The position numbers were made by a program, and so were the translations under genes. Source: Taeniopygia guttata (taxonomy: Eukaryota; Chordata; Aves; Passeriformes; Estrildidae). From it: a DNA stretch of 64,000 nucleotides. The notes beneath the pieces are model-generated. The model was not told where the DNA came from. It searched no databases and saw only the letters and a list, made by a program, of their open reading frames with translations. Shown here one piece after another: positions 60,576 to 64,000 of this stretch; position 1 is the first letter of the stretch, and every line of letters starts with the position of its first letter. The stretch covers positions 5,281,001-5,345,000 of the forward strand of contig NC_133034.1 in assembly GCF_048771995.1 (NCBI RefSeq), written 5' to 3'.

Positions 60576-62942
60576 TCACCATCTCAATTTAAAAACCAAA
60601 CAAACAGCACTCGGTTGTAACAGATTTTGCATCGATGTTGCATCTTGCAGCCAGACAACTCATTTTAGTAAACTGCACAACGACTTCTAATGACATTCTA
60701 GAACACGTAAGTACAAGTCACATAAGTGAAATTAATTTTACTCTGTAATCGAGAGAGTGCAAATATAAAACTAACAACAGACAGTATTCAGTGATTGCTC
60801 AGAAGAAACTAGGCCAGAGAACACTAAATTTGGAAACTCAATGTAAACACTGTAGGACTTCTGACTTTAAAATTCCCCTGCAAGTCTAATTTAGCCCCCC
60901 TGCATATGCATCATGATAGCCCTTAGTTACACAATAATGTGGTGGTATTTTCCCCCCATGGGACTAAAGTCTCAGTTAACATCCAGACCAGACTCCTAAA
61001 AACACCCAGAGCCATGTGACAGGAGGGCTATCCACAAGACCAATTTCACAGCTGAAAGGAACGTAGTCTCAAAAAAAACTCCTCCAGGGACACAAAGGGT
61101 TGTCCTCACTGCTTAAGCACCTTGCTGTTGCCATGAATGCTGCAAGAGAACAGCATGCAATGCCAGGAGAGCTGCTTAAGCCAAGTTTTCACAGGCAGCT
61201 ATTGATTCTGATACTCAGAATCAGAGGGTAGAACCTGTGAAGCTGAGCTCAGAACTGCTGGGAACTCATAATCAAGGTCTAAGAGATAAACCAGGAATGC
61301 ACTAACTGCCAAATAACATCGTGGTCTGAAACAGACTAGATCCAATCCTTAATTTTTAAAGCCAGCTATTTAATATTATAATAATGAGTATTTTCTACCT
61401 TATTCTCTAAACCTTACATTGGTACCTGCAAAACGGGGATATACCAGCCTTCACATCCCAGGATCCTGTGAAAAGCAGAACAATGGAGCATTTCAACAGG
61501 AGGCAAACACCACATTCTGACTTCATGGGAAAACTGGAATGAAAGTCACTAAATCAAGTAGAGACCTCCTACTGAGTAACTCATCACTAACTTCACACCA
61601 CCTGCATGTTCAGCACCACTGCAAAAAGGGATGGGATCAGGTGGTGTTCTCACACCTGTTCAGTCGCTACATAAGACTAACAAAACTTTCTATAGATCTA
61701 AGCACAGGCCCAAAAAAGATTCTGCAGATGAACCAGCTCTAAAAAGCTACAGATGATGGTGCCAAGAGAGTTCAGAGATACCCCTAAAATGGTTGTGGTG
61801 CTCTGGATGTCTCTCCCCAAAAAGCAGCACTTTCCTTCCTCCTCCCCAACTCCCCCTCATCCTGTACCTCATCACTGCTCTCACTGTGACACCTCTGCCT
61901 CCTGCTGCCATCGCTGGGGCATCTCAGCCAAGTCCCCTCAGCTAACTCCTTCCTACTTCATCCCCTCTAGTGCTGAATCTTGCCTGGTGTAAGTGGAATC
62001 TGACACATTCAGCTATGTGAAAACCACAGATTATTTTTCCCAAAGGCTTGTTGTCTGGATGGCTGGGAATATTTTCCATGGGAATGGCAAGAGATATTTC
62101 TGACAGAGACACCATATGCCTGCCATATAGCAAGTCCTGCTTTCAGACCCTGAGAACTCCGCAGTGTTTCGAAATAAAAATCCACCTCACACAACAAGAC
62201 GAGCCAGTTTCCTCTAGTTTTCTTCTACCTAAAGTCCTGAAGACTACAAAACAATTCCTCCTACGGCAGACACATGGTCAGAATTCCACAGCCCGACTGT
62301 GGAAATCTGGCGTGAGCATACAGGAAAGGAGCAGGCAGTTTTCACTGTAAATCACCGTATCTGTCACAAAGAACAGCCACATATAATCTGCAACAAGTTC
62401 CTATTTCACTTACAAGAGCCACAACCTGATTAAAGCACAACCATGGTTCTGCTGCAGGACATAGAACCCTGGGTTTGGGGAAAGCAGCAGCACCAGACAC
62501 TGCACTGAACCGTGTCAGCCTGGCTGATGGAGAGACCACGTGGGGATATGGCCCCACAGAGTTTCCACCAGACCCCGGGGATGCTCCAGCTCTGCATCAC
62601 TGTCTGTGAATGATTCAGCAACCACATGTGTGCTTACATTTATTCCTAATCAAATTTGTCACCTAAGTATGTATAGGGTAAGATTTAGAACCATGAAAAC
62701 AGCACAGGCTGTAGTAACTGTAGTAATTCCATGTAACATTTGGGTTTATGAGCAGAAAATCTGAGAGTTTCTGTTCAGCCACAGCAAGAGAGTAGCAGAG
62801 GCGAGATTGTTTAGAGACAAAAGGTGAAAGAATCCAGTTTCTATTAGCAGCTTCACTGAACTTAACACTTCACTTCACAAGCAACCTCATTTTCCTATCC
62901 CCGTGACTATCCCAGCATCTGCTGACCCATGGCTTTTCTCAG

Positions 62943-63067
62943 GGAAGTTCCAGAAGCTGAAGCCCCTCGATGCTCTTTGCAAGTTCATGCATATGTACGA
63001 GGCCTTAAACCATGAACTTGATTGTATAAAGCCCAATCAGATACTACAAAATGGCACATATGAAAAG
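62943..63067 (+). other. Exon-like open stretch, plus strand, unidentified
   Basis: An open frame of 41 full codons bounded by a pyrimidine-rich acceptor (gcttttctcag) and a consensus donor (AAG|gtgagt). The translation begins KFQKLKPLDALCKFMHMYEA and ends NGTYEK. I do not recognise the family. It runs antisense to RYK inside intron 1. It could be a real exon of an overlapping transcript, a relic exon, or chance. Confidence 0.2.
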
Positions 63068-64000
63068 GTGAGTTTGTTTGCAGAATTGTGAACACCTGGA
63101 ACAAAACTGTCTGTCCCTCTGGATTTTCTTCTGCCAGAGGAATACATTAAGTTATTGATAAATTGGCCTGTGTATAAATGCCTCCCTAAACTACACCTCA
63201 CCTACAGCCAAGAGCACCCCTAAAATTGTAGAGATACCCCTAAAATTAAATCTGCTCATGCCAACAGCACAATTTAGATCATGGAAGTTTGGTCTGCAAC
63301 AGATTTCCAGTGATCTGAACCCCACTAACCGAAGGAAGTCCCAGTTTACCTCCACATTAGATTCCAATTTATCCAAGTCTCTGGGGTCACAGAGGCAGAA
63401 CAGATCATTCATGCCAGATACTGAAAGTGATATAAACCAGCTACAGACAGCTGAGTAGTGAGTGCCTTCGGCCATGTAGTAATAGACACCCATAAGCAAG
63501 GCTAGAGGAAGAAATTTAGCTTAAAAAATAGTAACAGCACATCTTGCCTCCTCAGCTGCTACTTCATGGTGAATAATTATGTCAGTGGGCCACGGAAGTC
63601 TGAACAAATCCAACTAACAGAGATTTCAGGCACTAGACAGGGGAGAGCCCAAACCCTACCTTTCAGTACTCCCAAGATTAACTATTTATTTAAAATCCCA
63701 GCTCACCAGAAAGTCAGACATTTTCACCCTCTATCTGTACCAGAGCATCTGGCAGTAAGCACGTGCCACGTACAAATGACAACAGCAGGACAGTGATCAC
63801 CAGGGCAAACCACGAGGGAAAAATGTTTACAGTGCTCTTGAGTCCCCAGATTCCGTGACTTGGGTCAGCCATGTGCTCACAGAGTGCAAATTAACTGGAG
63901 ATATTTTTATTTTGTCCATTTGACATAAATAAAGTCTTGCACTGCCAGTTTTCCAGCTTGCAGAGATACAGGGCACTTGGGAAAAACAAATCACTGGGGA

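Larger units (their letters stand above)
10812..64000 (-). other. RYK: RYK gene, exons 2-15 and the 3' part of intron 1
   Basis: RYK is a single-pass Wnt co-receptor acting in axon guidance and planar polarity. Its kinase fold is catalytically atypical. Joining the 14 exons listed here gives one open frame of 530 full codons. Residue numbers in these entries count from the first complete codon of exon 2. The order is WIF domain (1 to about 118), KRRK site (111-114), stalk (119-150), membrane helix (about 151-173), Ser/Thr linker (186-220), kinase fold (about 255-530) and C-terminal AYV. Human RYK is about 607-610 residues, so roughly 77 are missing here: signal peptide and start, encoded by exon 1 beyond 64000. 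No frameshift or internal stop was found. Identity is secure because the frame reproduces long stretches of the known vertebrate protein. Confidence 0.97.
47605..64000 (-). other. RYK: RYK intron 1 (3' part)
   Basis: More than 16.4 kb with no RYK coding sequence. A CpG-rich first exon would be obvious and is absent. Contents: four CR1 copies, a tandem duplication, a cytosine-poor block, a motif-dense repeat-free stretch near 57.2 kb and an exon-like plus-strand stretch near 63 kb, each listed separately. Otherwise it is AT-rich DNA without recognisable features. Confidence 0.85.

Noticed and set aside
47605..64000. Search for RYK exon 1 and promoter
   Set aside because: No CpG-rich segment, signal-peptide-like frame or sequence ending in the expected LIG before a phase 1 donor was found. 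Exon 1 is taken to lie beyond the window.

Overview
This is vertebrate nuclear DNA, almost certainly from a bird and perhaps a songbird. Split exons with GT...AG borders lie far apart, and about 25 copies of the CR1 LINE 3' end are scattered through the window on both strands. Repeated phrases such as 'gggttggaagggaccttaaag' and their complements are the CR1 hallmark that dominates avian genomes. There are no bacterial genes, operons, tRNA or rRNA genes or CRISPR arrays. The species cannot be named from the sequence alone.

One gene is recognisable: RYK, the Wnt-binding receptor with an atypical (pseudo)kinase domain, on the minus strand. Fourteen coding exons were placed to the base between 47604 and 11706. 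They join in one open frame of 530 complete codons plus a split glycine codon and end in TGA. All donors are GT and all acceptors AG, and every exon phase matches the next. Human RYK has 15 exons, so these are exons 2 to 15. Exon 1 (start codon, signal peptide) must lie beyond position 64000, which makes everything from 47605 to the window end intron 1.

Layout, left to right: 1-10811 is intergenic DNA downstream of RYK, with several CR1 copies and one small GC-rich patch. 10812-11705 is the probable RYK 3' UTR. 11706-20857 holds exons 15-10 (most of the kinase domain). 20858-32728 is the long intron 9. 32729-35398 holds exons 9-8 (glycine-rich loop, catalytic-lysine strand, juxtamembrane). 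38234-42254 holds exons 7-6 (cytoplasmic linker, transmembrane helix). 42906-47604 holds exons 5-2 (stalk and WIF domain). 47605-64000 is intron 1.

The encoded protein reads as WIF (Wnt-binding) domain, tetrabasic KRRK site, stalk, single membrane helix, Ser/Thr-rich linker, and a kinase fold with DNA in place of DFG, ending in AYV. Points worth a second look are a perfect 20-bp hairpin just past the exon 3 donor, a 360-bp block with almost no cytosine in intron 1, oppositely oriented CR1 copies closely flanking exon 14, and an exon-like stretch on the plus strand near 63 kb. I found no convincing new biological system; the window is an ordinary receptor locus with a few odd local structures.
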